Source: Modestobacter sp. VKM Ac-2982
GTDB taxonomy: Bacteria; Actinomycetota; Actinomycetes; Mycobacteriales; Geodermatophilaceae
DNA: 64,000 nt
NCBI RefSeq assembly: GCF_026967935.1
Contig: NZ_JAPVBL010000004.1
Span: forward strand, 434,001 to 498,000
Reading direction: 5' to 3'
Below are positions 32,187-41,317 of the stretch, in pieces. Both the position numbers and the translations under genes were made by a program. The first letter of the stretch is position 1. Every line of letters starts with the position of its first letter. The notes beneath the pieces are model-generated. The model was not told the DNA's origin. It saw only the letters and a list, made by a program, of their open reading frames with translations, and searched no databases.

Positions 32187-33064
32187 CGCGCCGGGACCCG
32201 GATCGTGCCGCTGGCGATCGGCAGCACGGTGCCCGCAACGGTGGCCGCGGTGGCCCGGCCGCCGGCGGCGGTGACCGTGCAGGACAGCACGGAGGGCCGG
32301 CCGAGCCGCTCGCCCTGCCGGATCGTGTACTCCGTCGTCCCGTCCGCCGGCACCAGGCCGGTCGCGGCCAGCCAGACGCCCGTGCCCAGCGCCGCCGAAC
32401 CGGTGGCCGGGTCCTCGCCCCAGCGCAGGTCGCCGGCGAACACCCGGGCGTGCGCGGTGGCCGTGGCGGCGTCCCAGCTGAGCACCGAGACGCCCTCCCC
32501 CACGCCGAGCAGGTCCAGCGCGCCCTGGTCCGGGCGCGCCCGGTCCACCGCACCCGGCTGCACGGCCAGGTACGCGAAGGGCAGGCCACAGCCGGCCACG
32601 TGCACCGGGGAGTCGGCCAGGTCCGCGGCCGACAGCCCCAACGCGGCCGCCAGGACGGCGGGGTCCGGACCCGGCTCGAGGGTCGGCCGGCCACCGCCGA
32701 GGGTCGCCCCCGCGTCGTCCACGGTCAGGTCGAGGACGCCGACGCCGCACTCCTGGCGCACCCGCCCGGCGGGCAGCCGACCGGTGCGCACCAGCGTGTG
32801 CGCGGCCCCGACGCTCGGGTGCCCGGCGAAGGGCAGCTCGGCGAACGGCGTGAAGATCCGCACCCGGTAGTCGGCGTCGGAGGTGGTGGCCGCGCAGAGG
32901 AACGAGGTCTCCGAGAGGTGGAACTCGAAGGCCAGCGCCTGGCACTGCTCGGTGGTCAGCTCGTCGGCGTCGAACACCACCGCCAGCGGGTTGCCTGCGT
33001 AGGGCCGGGGCGCGAACACGTCCACGACCTCGTAGCTGAGTCGATCGGGTCCCGGAGCCGCCAC
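32183..33064 (-). CDS. PhzF-family epimerase/isomerase
   Basis: A 293-residue protein of the PhzF fold (two diaminopimelate-epimerase-like halves). It has YEVVDVFAPRPYAGNPLAVV with the conserved GNP, FHLSETSF with the catalytic glutamate, FAELPFAGHPSVGAAH and GEDPATGSAA. Outside phenazine clusters these enzymes isomerise small acids of unknown identity. No other phenazine gene is present. TACCGT lies seven bases before the GTG start, indicating a leaderless mRNA. Confidence 0.85.
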   Translation of the reverse strand: MAAPGPDRLSYEVVDVFAPRPYAGNPLAVVFDADELTTEQCQALAFEFHLSETSFLCAATTSDADYRVRIFTPFAELPFAGHPSVGAAHTLVRTGRLPAGRVRQECGVGVLDLTVDDAGATLGGGRPTLEPGPDPAVLAAALGLSAADLADSPVHVAGCGLPFAYLAVQPGAVDRARPDQGALDLLGVGEGVSVLSWDAATATAHARVFAGDLRWGEDPATGSAALGTGVWLAATGLVPADGTTEYTIRQGERLGRPSVLSCTVTAAGGRATAATVAGTVLPIASGTIRVPAR

Positions 33065-33158
33065 GACGGCGACGGTAGCCTTCCGCTCCGGTGGCCGAGT
33101 TCCCGAGGTCACCGCCGGCCACTGGTCCCCGGACCGACGCAGCATCGAGGAGGGGCCA

Positions 33159-34397
33159 GTGACGACGGTGACGAGGGCGTACGTGTCCCGGGTGGCCGGG
33201 TTGACCGTCTTCGACCCCAACGGCGACCGGGTGGGCAAGGTCCGCGACGTGCTGATCGCGCTGCGGGTCGGCACCGCCGCGCCGCGCGTGCTGGGTCTCA
33301 TCGTCGAGGTGGTGCCGCGGCGCCGGATCTTCTGCCCGATGGGCCGGGTCACCGGCGTGGACTCCGCCTCGGTGCGGCTGTCCTCAGGCACGGTGAACCT
33401 CAAGCGCTTCGAACAGCGGGCCGGGGAGACCCTGGTGCTGGGCGAGCTGCTGGACCGGCGGGTGACCATCCAGGAGTCCGACCGGCCGGCCGCCGTCGTC
33501 GACGCCGCGATCGAGCAGACCCGGACCGGTGACTGGGTCGTCTCCCGCCTCGCCGTCCAGGAGCCGGGGCGGCTGGGCCGCCGCGGGCAGCTGCACCAGC
33601 TGGCGTGGGACGAGGTCAGCGGGCTCGCCCTGCCCGAGAGCGGGCAGAGCGCCGAGACGCTGATCGCCACCTACCGCGAGCTCAACGCCGCCGACGCGGC
33701 GCACGCGCTGCAGGAGCTGCCGATCAAGCGGCGGCACGAGGTCGCCGAGGCCATGGACGACCCCCGGCTCGCCGACGTGCTCGGCGAGCTGCCGGAGGCC
33801 GACCAGATCACCATCCTGGGCACCCTGAAGGAACGGCGGGCCGCCGACGTCCTGGAGGAGATGGACCCCGACGACGCCGCCGACCTGCTGGCCGAGCTCT
33901 CCACCCTCGACCGGGACCGGCTGCTCGAGCTGATGGAGCCGGACGAGGCCGAGCCGGTGCGCCAGCTGCTGAAGTACTCCGAGGACACCGCCGGCGGGAT
34001 GATGACCAGCGAGCCGGTGATCCTCGCCCCCGACGCGACGATCGCCGAGGCGCTGGCCCGGGTCCGCACCCCCGAGCTCTCCCCGGCGCTGGCCAGCCAG
34101 GTCTACGTCTGCCGGCCGCCCTCGGCCACGCCGACCGGGCGGTACCTGGGGCTGGCGCACATCCAGCGGCTGCTGCGCGAACCGCCGTCCGGCCTGGTCA
34201 GCGGGGTGCTGGACGACCTGGAGCCGCTCCGCCCGGAGACGCCGCTGACCGAGGTCACCCGCTACTTCGCCACCTACAACCTGGTGGCCGCGCCGGTGGT
34301 CGACCCGCAGGGCCGGCTGGTGGGCGCGGTCAGCGTGGACGACGTGCTGGACCACCTGCTGCCCGAGGACTGGCGCGAGAGGTCCCGGCGTGGCTGA
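33159..34397 (+). CDS. PRC-barrel-like, MgtE-N and CBS-domain protein (Rv1232c-like)
   Basis: A 412-residue cytosolic protein. Residues 8-75 look like a PRC-barrel (VAGLTVFDPNGDRVGKVRDV). Residues 170-275 are an MgtE N-terminal superhelical domain (LPEADQITILGTLKERRAADVLEEMDPDDAADLLAELS). Residues 280-405 hold two CBS motifs starting TAGGMMTSEPV. It lacks the MgtE membrane channel, so it cannot be a complete Mg transporter; it may be a magnesium or nucleotide sensor. M. tuberculosis Rv1232c has the same build and the same DUF1003 neighbour. gaggaggggcca precedes the GTG. Confidence 0.85.
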   Translation: MTTVTRAYVSRVAGLTVFDPNGDRVGKVRDVLIALRVGTAAPRVLGLIVEVVPRRRIFCPMGRVTGVDSASVRLSSGTVNLKRFEQRAGETLVLGELLDRRVTIQESDRPAAVVDAAIEQTRTGDWVVSRLAVQEPGRLGRRGQLHQLAWDEVSGLALPESGQSAETLIATYRELNAADAAHALQELPIKRRHEVAEAMDDPRLADVLGELPEADQITILGTLKERRAADVLEEMDPDDAADLLAELSTLDRDRLLELMEPDEAEPVRQLLKYSEDTAGGMMTSEPVILAPDATIAEALARVRTPELSPALASQVYVCRPPSATPTGRYLGLAHIQRLLREPPSGLVSGVLDDLEPLRPETPLTEVTRYFATYNLVAAPVVDPQGRLVGAVSVDDVLDHLLPEDWRERSRRG

Positions 34398-34935
34398 GGC
34401 CGAGCGGCGCGCCGACCTGAGGCTGGACCAGCCCCGCACCGCCCGGGGCATCGGCAGCTTCCTGCGGCTGGACCCCGACGCGGTCGGCCGGTTCGCCGAG
34501 GGGATCGCCCGGTTCCTGGGCACCGGCCGGTTCCTGGCGGTGCAGACGATCCTCGTGATCGTCTGGATCGTGCTGAACGTCGTCGCGGTCGACCTGCGCT
34601 GGGACCCCTACCCGTTCATCCTGCTGAACCTGGCCTTCTCCACCCAGGCCGCCTACGCCGCACCGCTGATCCTGCTCGCGCAGAACCGGCAGGCCGACCG
34701 CGACCGGATCCAGGCCGAGGAGGACCGCAACCGCGCGGCGCAGACCCGCGCCGACACCGAGTACCTGGCCCGCGAGCTGGCGTCGCTGCGGGTGTCGGTC
34801 GGCGAGCTGGCCACCCGCGACTTCATCCGCGGCGAGCTCAACCGACTGGTGCCCGAGGACCCGGACGACGAGGCCGCCGAGCGCAAGAAGAAGAACAAGA
34901 AGCGCCGCGAGGCGACCGCCGACCCCGTCGGCTGA
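34390..34935 (+). CDS. DUF1003 membrane protein (Rv1231c-like)
   Basis: A 181-residue protein. Two helices (AVQTILVIVWIVLNVVAV and FILLNLAFSTQAAYAAPLIL) match the DUF1003 pattern including WDPYPFILLNL and ALILLAQNRQ-type ending. A charged helical tail with a Lys-rich cluster (KKKNKKRRE) follows. It overlaps the MgtE-N gene by eight bases, so translation is coupled. Function unknown, though the pair is conserved in actinobacteria. Confidence 0.85.
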   Translation: MAEAERRADLRLDQPRTARGIGSFLRLDPDAVGRFAEGIARFLGTGRFLAVQTILVIVWIVLNVVAVDLRWDPYPFILLNLAFSTQAAYAAPLILLAQNRQADRDRIQAEEDRNRAAQTRADTEYLARELASLRVSVGELATRDFIRGELNRLVPEDPDDEAAERKKKNKKRREATADPVG

Positions 34936-34940
34936 GGGCC

Positions 34941-35438
34941 TCAGCCGCGGACCGCGGCGAGCGTGGCGACGACCGGGTCGCCGCCGGCGGTGTCGACGAC
35001 GGTGTGCCGGTCGTGCCACTGGTCGACCCGCCGGGCCCGTACCTGCTCCCAGGTCGGGAGGACGTGGCCGGGGAGGTCGGCGGGACGCTCCTCGACCCGG
35101 CGCCGGTGCTCGGCCCGGTCGGTGCAGATCAGCCGCACCCAGTGCACCGGGATCCCGTGCCGGATCGCCAGGTCCCGGAACGGCCGGCGGGCGGCGGCGA
35201 CGTCGAAGACCGCGTCGACCAGCACGTCGGTGCCGGCGGTCAGGCAGGTGTCGGCGGCGGCCAGCGCCAGCTCGTAGCCGTGCGCGCCGACCTCGGCCGG
35301 GGTGGGCACCAGGCCCTGCCGGAGCAGGGCGACCTCGAAGGCGTCGACCCGCAGGTGGGCCGCGCCCAGCGCGCCGGCCACCGATCGGGCGACCGTCGTC
35401 TTCCCGACCCCGGGCAGGCCGCCCAGCACGATGAGCAC
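34941..35438 (-). CDS. P-loop kinase-like ATP-binding protein
   Basis: A 165-residue protein with Walker A GGLPGVGKTT at residues 6-15. An adenylate-kinase-like layout follows: VDAFE, LVDAVFD (Walker-B-like strand) and RAEHRRRVEER lid. It is typical of AAA_33 small-molecule or nucleotide/antibiotic kinases. The GTG lies four bases after the stop of the upstream membrane gene. Substrate unknown. Confidence 0.8.
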   Translation of the reverse strand: MLIVLGGLPGVGKTTVARSVAGALGAAHLRVDAFEVALLRQGLVPTPAEVGAHGYELALAAADTCLTAGTDVLVDAVFDVAAARRPFRDLAIRHGIPVHWVRLICTDRAEHRRRVEERPADLPGHVLPTWEQVRARRVDQWHDRHTVVDTAGGDPVVATLAAVRG

Positions 35439-35442
35439 CCGC

Positions 35443-36051
35443 TCAGCCCAGCAGGTCGCGCAGCAGACCGAGGAGCACCGCGGCCACCCCGGTGAGCGGG
35501 AGCGTCAGCGCCGCGGCCCAGAGCCGGGTGCGCAGGTCACGGGCCAGGACGACGACGAGCACCAGTGCGACGACGACGTCGACCACCGCCTGCACCGGGT
35601 GGTCACCGGCGTCGGCCAGCGCACCACCGCCCAGGGTGATGCCGGCGGCCATCGCCAGCAGGGCTCCCGGCAACCACCCCGAGCCCCGGGTCGCCACGTG
35701 CGCCGCCACGGCGGTGGCCGGCACCGCGGTGGCGGAGAGGACCAGCCAGGCGACCAGCAGCCGGACGGACCAGCCGAAGTCCAGGACCAGCGCGGCCCAC
35801 GCGTAGTAGGCGACGGTCATCGCCGCGAAGAACACCCCCGAGCGGAGGGCGGCCGCCGCCGGCGAGGGCGCCGACCAGCCGATCAGCGCGACCACCAGCA
35901 CCCAGGCGGCGGGGTAGCTGCCCAGGTCGGCGGCCCACCGCCAGCCCGACTCGTCGCCCGCCTTCGCCGCGGCGCCGGTCAGCAGCCCGGCGAGCAGGGC
36001 CAGCACCGGGGGCGCCCGCCGGCGGGCCGGTGCCTCGATCGTCGCCGTCAC
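35443..36051 (-). CDS. DUF6518-like membrane protein
   Basis: About 202 residues with six hydrophobic segments; SGVFFAAMTVAYYAWAALVL resembles the core of DUF6518 proteins. GTG 36051 (VTATIEAPARRR) is preferred to upstream starts that lie in the operator. It diverges from the TetR gene across a large palindrome and may be under that regulator. Confidence 0.65.
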   Translation of the reverse strand: MTATIEAPARRRAPPVLALLAGLLTGAAAKAGDESGWRWAADLGSYPAAWVLVVALIGWSAPSPAAAALRSGVFFAAMTVAYYAWAALVLDFGWSVRLLVAWLVLSATAVPATAVAAHVATRGSGWLPGALLAMAAGITLGGGALADAGDHPVQAVVDVVVALVLVVVLARDLRTRLWAAALTLPLTGVAAVLLGLLRDLLG

Positions 36052-36113
36052 GGCACCGATCGTGCCGCCGCCGTCCGCCCACCTCCGTCCGCCGCGCCGC
36101 ACCGTGGTGATCA

Positions 36114-36147
36114 GCTGCACAGCGAGCAAGCTTGCACGGTGTGCAGC
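36114..36147. promoter_or_regulatory. 34-bp palindromic operator for the TetR regulator
   Basis: Outer arms GCTGCACA and TGTGCAGC and an inner perfect palindrome GCAAGCTTGC, separated by four bases on each side. It lies 20 bases before the tetR start, between divergent genes, the usual place of a TetR-family operator. Confidence 0.75.
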
Positions 36148-36167
36148 GAGCGGCGCATCCTGAGCGC

Positions 36168-36770
36168 ATGACCGAGCGAGGGCTGCGTGAGCGGAAGAAG
36201 GCCGACACCCGGGCCGCGCTGGCCGCGGCCACCCTCCGGCTGGCGATCGAGCTCGGCTGGGAGAACGTCACCGTGGAGGCCGTCGCGGCGGCGGCCGACG
36301 TCTCCTACCGGACGTTCTTCAACCACTTCTCCGCCAAGGAGGAGGCGCTGCTGTTCCCCGCCGGCACCGACCAGCCGCGGCTCTCCGCCCGGCTGCGCGC
36401 CCAGCCGGCAGGCACCGGCGTGCTCGCCGCCGCCCGCGCCGCCCTGCACGCAGACCTCACCGAGCTCGAGTCCGACGCCGCGGCGCTGCGCGACCGGATC
36501 ACCGTCGTCGCCGGCAACCCCTCGCTGCTCCCCCGGCTGGTGGAGATCGGTGCGGCCGACGAGCGGGAGGTCGCGGTGGCGATCGCCGAGCGGACCGGCC
36601 AGAACGCGGAGACCGACCTCTACCCCGGCCTGCTCGCCGCGGTGCTGTCCGCCGCCGTCCGGGTGACCTTCTCCCGCTGGCACGTCCAGCGCGGTGCCGT
36701 CCCGCTCACCGCCCTGCTCGACGAGGCGCTGGACGCACTGGCCGCCGGCCTGCCCGAGCCCACGCACTGA
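36168..36770 (+). CDS. TetR-family transcriptional regulator
   Basis: A 200-residue regulator. The N-terminal HTH (VTVEAVAAAADVSYRTFFNHF, with SAKEEAL) is a standard TetR_N domain; the C-terminal helices form the ligand pocket. The ATG lies just downstream of a 34-bp palindrome, so autorepression is likely. The following MFS gene begins 42 bases after its stop and is the probable target. Confidence 0.9.
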   Translation: MTERGLRERKKADTRAALAAATLRLAIELGWENVTVEAVAAAADVSYRTFFNHFSAKEEALLFPAGTDQPRLSARLRAQPAGTGVLAAARAALHADLTELESDAAALRDRITVVAGNPSLLPRLVEIGAADEREVAVAIAERTGQNAETDLYPGLLAAVLSAAVRVTFSRWHVQRGAVPLTALLDEALDALAAGLPEPTH

Positions 36771-36811
36771 CCCGAAGACACCCACCGACCCGCACCATCG
36801 ACAGGAGCACC

Positions 36812-38389
36812 ATGTCCGCCACCACGGAGACCGACGCGGCCGGCGCGGCCAGCACCGAGGCCAGGATGAGCCGACGGGAGGTCCTCCAGGCGCTGTCCGG
36901 CCTGATGGTGGGCATCTTCGTGTCCATCCTGGCGGCGACCGTCGTCTCCAACGCCCTGCCGGTGATCATCGCCGACCTCGAGGGCAGCCAGTCGATCTAC
37001 ACCTGGGTGGTCACCGCCGAGCTGCTCGCCATGACGGCCTCGGTGCCGCTGTGGGGCAAGCTCGCCGACCTGGTGAGCCAGAAGCTGCTGGTGCAGCTCT
37101 CGCTGACCCTCTTCGTCGCCGGGTCGCTGCTGGCCGGGTTCTCCCAGGACACCACGATGCTGATCGTGGCCCGGGTGGTCCAGGGCATCGGCGCCGGCGG
37201 CCTCACCGCGCTGGTGCAGATCGTGATGGCGGCGATGATCCCGCCGCGTGAGCTGGGCCGGTACGCCGGCATCTTCGGCGCCGTGTTCGCCGTCGCCACC
37301 GTCGCCGGGCCGCTGATCGGCGGCGTCATCGTGGACACCTCGTGGCTCGGCTGGCGCTGGTGCTTCTTCATGGGCGTGCCGTTCGCCCTGGCCGCGATCG
37401 TGCTGCTGCAGAAGACGCTGAAGCTGAAGCAGGTCACGCGCGACGACGTCCGGATCGACTGGCTGGGCGCGCTGCTGATCACCGCCGGGGTGAGCACCCT
37501 GCTGATCTGGGTGACCCTGGCCGGCAACGACTTCGACTGGCTCTCCGGCACGACCGCACTGATGGTCGGTGGCGCCGCGGTGCTGCTGGCCCTGGCGCTG
37601 TTCGTCGAGTCGCGGGTGGCCGAGCCGGTCATCCCGCTCGGCATCTTCCGCAACCGCACCGTGGCGCTCACCGTGGTCGCCAGCGCGCTGGTCGGCATCG
37701 CGATGTTCGGCGGCACCGTCTTCCTGTCCCAGTACTTCCAGATCTCGCTGGGCTACTCCCCCACCGAGGCCGGGCTGCTCTCGCTGCCGATGATCGGTGG
37801 CCTGCTGGTCTCCTCCACCGTCGCCGGCGCGCTGATCACCAAGACCGGCACCTGGAAGCGGTTCCTGGTCGCCGGCGGCGTGCTGATGACCGTCGGCTTC
37901 GGCCTGCTGGCCACCATCGACGCGCAGACCTCGATCTGGCTGCTCGGCGCCTTCATGGTCGTGCTCGGCGTCGGCGTCGGCCTGCTGATGCAGAACCTGG
38001 TCCTGGCCGCGCAGAACGACGTGCCCGCCCGGGAGCTCGGCTCGGCCACCTCGGTGCTGTCGTTCTTCCGCAGCCTCGGCGGCACGATCGGGGTCAGCGT
38101 GCTCGGCGCGGTGCTCGCCAGCCGGGTGGCCGGGGACCTGGCCGTGCTGGGCGGCGGTGCGGACGGCGGCGAGACCACCGTCCCCGACGTCTCGACCCTG
38201 CCGCCGGAGGTCGCCCGGGTGGTGCAGGACGCCTACGGCAACGCCACCGCCGAGCTGTTCCTGATCGCCACCCCGCTGGCCGCGCTGGCCCTGCTGGTGG
38301 TGCTCTTCATCAAGGAGAAGCCGCTGAAGACCACCAGCGGCGCGGAGCGGCTGGCCGAGGAGCAGGCCCAGCTGCCGCTGGCGCACTGA
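36812..38389 (+). CDS. MFS drug exporter, DHA2 (EmrB/QacA) family
   Basis: A 525-residue, 14-helix permease. It carries the MFS motif in PLWGKLADLVSQK, motif C-like GPLIGGVIVDTSWLGWRWCFF, and VVQGIGAGGLTALVQ. DHA2 members use the proton gradient to export drugs and cationic compounds. The acidic C-terminal tail is cytosolic. It is in an operon with tetR and ends at a strong terminator. Substrate unknown. Confidence 0.9.
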   Translation: MSATTETDAAGAASTEARMSRREVLQALSGLMVGIFVSILAATVVSNALPVIIADLEGSQSIYTWVVTAELLAMTASVPLWGKLADLVSQKLLVQLSLTLFVAGSLLAGFSQDTTMLIVARVVQGIGAGGLTALVQIVMAAMIPPRELGRYAGIFGAVFAVATVAGPLIGGVIVDTSWLGWRWCFFMGVPFALAAIVLLQKTLKLKQVTRDDVRIDWLGALLITAGVSTLLIWVTLAGNDFDWLSGTTALMVGGAAVLLALALFVESRVAEPVIPLGIFRNRTVALTVVASALVGIAMFGGTVFLSQYFQISLGYSPTEAGLLSLPMIGGLLVSSTVAGALITKTGTWKRFLVAGGVLMTVGFGLLATIDAQTSIWLLGAFMVVLGVGVGLLMQNLVLAAQNDVPARELGSATSVLSFFRSLGGTIGVSVLGAVLASRVAGDLAVLGGGADGGETTVPDVSTLPPEVARVVQDAYGNATAELFLIATPLAALALLVVLFIKEKPLKTTSGAERLAEEQAQLPLAH

Positions 38390-38394
38390 CCGCT

Positions 38395-38432
38395 CGGGCT
38401 GCCGTGCCGCCGATCAGGGGCACGGCAGCCCG
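38395..38432. terminator. bidirectional terminator
   Basis: A perfect 14-bp stem (CGGGCTGCCGTGCC with its complement) between the convergent MFS and azlD genes. Confidence 0.75.
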
Positions 38433-38437
38433 TCAGG

Positions 38438-38755
38438 TCAGCCGGTGAGGACGTGCACGAGCGCGCCGGCCGCACCGGCCAGCACCAGGACGACGATGAA
38501 CGGCGCCCGCAGCGCCAGCGCCACCGCCGCCACCGCCAGCCCGACCAGCCGGCCGTCGACGACCAGGTCGGGCCCCGACGTCGCGGCCTGGACGGCGACC
38601 AGCGCGGCCAGCAGCGCCGCCGGGACGAACTCCACCACCCGGGTCACCCACGGCCGCTCGACCCAGGCCGCGGGCACCGAGAGCCCGGCCAGCTTCAGCA
38701 GGTAGCAACCGAGCGAGCCGGCCAGCACCACCGCCCACAGCATCCCGGTGCTCAC
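38438..38755 (-). CDS. azlD: AzlD, small subunit of branched-chain amino acid exporter
   Basis: A 105-residue, four-helix protein. The core has GCYLLKLAGLSVPAAWVERPWVTR and the family pattern VEFVPAALLAALV. It pairs with AzlC to export valine/leucine-type amino acids (BrnFE/LIV-E family). The GTG start overlaps the azlC stop (GTGA). Confidence 0.85.
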   Translation of the reverse strand: MSTGMLWAVVLAGSLGCYLLKLAGLSVPAAWVERPWVTRVVEFVPAALLAALVAVQAATSGPDLVVDGRLVGLAVAAVALALRAPFIVVLVLAGAAGALVHVLTG

Positions 38756-39444
38756 GCGGTCGCCGTCCGCCGCGGCCGACCGGCCAGCGCCACCGCGACC
38801 ACGGCCAGCACCACCTGCACCCCGGCCGGCACGAACGGGGTGAGCGCCAGCGCGATCACCGCGCCACCGAGGGCCACCCGCCGCTGCACGCCCGGCTCCC
38901 GCGCCGAGCGCTGCAACCGGGGCCACAGCAACGCCAGGAAGGCCGCCGGCACGACGGCGTCCAGCGCGGCCTGCGCCGTCTCCCCCAGCGCCGCGGCCCC
39001 CAGCGACCCGATCAGCGTCGTGACGTTCCAGCCCAGGTAGATGGTCGCGCCGGTGACCCAGAACGCCAGCCGGCCCAGCTCCCGGTCCGGAGCGGCGACC
39101 GCCATCGCCGTCGTCTCGTCGATCACCCAGTGCGCCGCCCCGGCCCGGCGCAGCCAGCCCCGCGGCGCGAGCATCGGGGCCAGCCGGACGCCGTAGACGG
39201 TGTTGCGGGTGCCCAGCAGCAGGGCGCTGCCCACGGCCGAGAACGCTCCCCCGCCGGCACCGAGCACGCCGATCATCGCGAACTGGGAGGCGCCGGTGAA
39301 CATCAGCGCCGACGTCGCCACCGCCTGCCAGGTGTCCAGCCCGGCCCCGGCGGCCGCCGCACCGAAGGCGACCCCGTACAACCCCACCGCCACGCCCAGC
39401 CCGACGGCGTCCCGGAGCGTGGCGGTGCGGGCGGAGGACGGCAC
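38752..39444 (-). CDS. azlC: AzlC, large subunit of branched-chain amino acid exporter
   Basis: A 230-residue membrane protein with the AzlC motifs FTGASQFAMIGVLGAGG, LLLGTRNTVYGVRLAP and HWVIDETTAMAV. Works with AzlD. First gene of the pair, 50 bases after the secreted hydrolase start side of the next operon ends. Confidence 0.88.
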   Translation of the reverse strand: MPSSARTATLRDAVGLGVAVGLYGVAFGAAAAGAGLDTWQAVATSALMFTGASQFAMIGVLGAGGGAFSAVGSALLLGTRNTVYGVRLAPMLAPRGWLRRAGAAHWVIDETTAMAVAAPDRELGRLAFWVTGATIYLGWNVTTLIGSLGAAALGETAQAALDAVVPAAFLALLWPRLQRSAREPGVQRRVALGGAVIALALTPFVPAGVQVVLAVVAVALAGRPRRTATA

Positions 39445-39494
39445 GGGCCGACCCTAGGCGGACCCCGGGTCGGCCAGCGCCGCGGGCGCGGCGG

Positions 39495-41024
39495 TCAGGA
39501 GCCGGCGTCCACCGGCTCCTCGGCCACCGGGCAGGCCGGGAAGAGGTCCCGGGTGCCGCCGGTCTGCGGCACCGTGAACGCACACCCGAGGTCCGCCTCG
39601 GCCACCGCGTTCCTGTTCAGCACGTCCTCCCCTGCCGGCCGCACCACCGGGCCGCCCGCCTCGAGGGACTCGACCCAGGTCACCAGGTCGGTGAAGGTCT
39701 GTGCCGCCTCCTCCGGGCTGAACTCGCAGTGCCCGACCGACCGGACCGTCCGCTGCACCAGCAGCCCGCCGGTGCCCTGGACCGCGGCCTCGGCGGCGTA
39801 GATCCGCTGGTGCTCGAACGGCACGAACATGTCACCGATGGTGTGCACCGACAGCACCGGGACGGAGAAGTCGGCGTCCAGCTGGATGATCGGCGCCTTC
39901 CCGGTCTCCTTGCGGGTGCCCGGCGCCGCCTCGACCCGCTCGATCCGGGAGTTCAGCGTCGAGCCGTCCGGGAAGGTGAAGGTGGTCGGGTACAGCCGGT
40001 CGGCGTTCTCGGCCACCGAGCCGGCGGTGAGCCCACCCAGCGTCCCGGTCGGGTCGTCGGCGAACCGGCCCAGGTTGAAGGTCAGCCCCTCCCAGTAGGT
40101 GAAGGCGGCCTCGTCACCCGGCCTGGGGCCGCCGGTCAGGTCGATCACGACGTCCCGGAAGGTCTCCCCCCGCTCGGTCAGCTCGGGGTTGGGCCCCGTG
40201 GGCGAGGTGGGCAGCCCCAGGGTCGTCTTGATCTCGGCGATCGCGGCCTGGTAGTCCTCGGTCGACGTCACCGGGTACGCGTCGACCTCGGCCAGCGTCT
40301 GCGCCACCAGGTTGTAGTCCAGTCGGATGTCGAACTGGGCGAGGTCGCCCATGACCCCGCACATCGGCGCGGCACCGGCCCAGTCCACCCGCTGCCGCTC
40401 CACCAGGGCGCCGATGATGTGGCCGCCCATGGACACCCCCTGCAAGTAGCGGTCGTCGGCCGGGGCGACGAGCCGGTCGAAGAGCCGGGCCAGCCGTTCC
40501 GTCGAGGTGACCCCGGCCCGGATGTCGTACCGGTTGGCGGAGTAGGACGACGCCGCCCAGGCGTAGCCGGCGTCGATGTAGGCCTGGCGCAGCTCGAAGG
40601 ACGGGCTGTCCACCCAGAGCACGGCCCCGGTGCCGCGGTAGCCGTGCTCCCAGAACACCACGTCGCCGTTCCAGCCCTCGGTGGGCACCTCGATCCGGTA
40701 GCCGGCGCCCTTCTCCACGCCGGTCAGGACCCGGGTCCGTGGCTGGCCCTCCGCGTCCAGCAGCGCGGTGAAGGCCTCGCCCGGCTGCCCGGTGGCCGGG
40801 TCGTAGTCGAAGGCCGGGTCGGCGACCGTCCACTCGATGTCCCGGGCGGGCACCGCCGGCAGCGACGGCGACTGCTGGGCCTCCTGGAACCCCGGGGCGA
40901 CCGGGCCCTCTGGTCCGCGTCGGTCGTCCGTCGCACCGGCGGTGCCGGCCCACCCGCCGACCAACAGCGTCGCAGCGGCGGTGACCGCGCAGAGCCGGGT
41001 GGAGCGGTGCTGGAACTGGGTCAT
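39495..41024 (-). CDS. secreted alpha/beta hydrolase
   Basis: A 509-residue protein with a signal peptide (LCAVTAAATLLVGGWAGTAGA). An alpha/beta-hydrolase fold follows: oxyanion region VFWEHGYRGTG, nucleophile motif GVSMGG, and probable histidine in VGHCEFS near the C-terminus. Two C-terminal cysteines (ADLGCAF and FPACPV) may pair. The overall plan resembles secreted peptidases or esterases of actinobacteria; substrate unknown. The ATG at 41024 has ggagacgtcctc upstream. Confidence 0.82.
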   Translation of the reverse strand: MTQFQHRSTRLCAVTAAATLLVGGWAGTAGATDDRRGPEGPVAPGFQEAQQSPSLPAVPARDIEWTVADPAFDYDPATGQPGEAFTALLDAEGQPRTRVLTGVEKGAGYRIEVPTEGWNGDVVFWEHGYRGTGAVLWVDSPSFELRQAYIDAGYAWAASSYSANRYDIRAGVTSTERLARLFDRLVAPADDRYLQGVSMGGHIIGALVERQRVDWAGAAPMCGVMGDLAQFDIRLDYNLVAQTLAEVDAYPVTSTEDYQAAIAEIKTTLGLPTSPTGPNPELTERGETFRDVVIDLTGGPRPGDEAAFTYWEGLTFNLGRFADDPTGTLGGLTAGSVAENADRLYPTTFTFPDGSTLNSRIERVEAAPGTRKETGKAPIIQLDADFSVPVLSVHTIGDMFVPFEHQRIYAAEAAVQGTGGLLVQRTVRSVGHCEFSPEEAAQTFTDLVTWVESLEAGGPVVRPAGEDVLNRNAVAEADLGCAFTVPQTGGTRDLFPACPVAEEPVDAGS

Positions 41025-41317
41025 GAGGACGTCTCCCGACTGCTCGACTGTGAGCTGCGCCACTGGGCGCCTCATCATGACCAGGCACCGCAGCGCTGTC
41101 ATCCGGTGACCCTCGGGCAGCGGCGGGTCGCGCCGGGCGCGCCGGGCGGCCATCAGCCGCCACCGGTCGTCGCCCCCCGCAGGTCCGGGGTCGGCCGGTT
41201 CACACCCGCTGGCCCGGGGCGGGTCGATCAGCCGCCGTACAGTGGGGCTCGCCCGCGCGCGGGCCCCCTCAGGGGCCCGGAATCCGCAGGCTCCCCGTCG
41301 AAGGAGACACAACGCGC
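41025..41317. other. divergent region with hairpin leader of mrp
   Basis: 293 bases between the hydrolase and mrp starts. TACAGT at 41238-41243 may be a -10 box for mrp. A perfect stem (cgggcccc and ggggcccg, 41260-41279) follows in the presumed 5' leader. No gene seen. Confidence 0.35.

Noticed and set aside
36620-38386. 588-codon minus-strand open frame opposite the MFS exporter
   Set aside because: Gln/Gly/His/Asp-rich antisense of a clear 14-helix permease.
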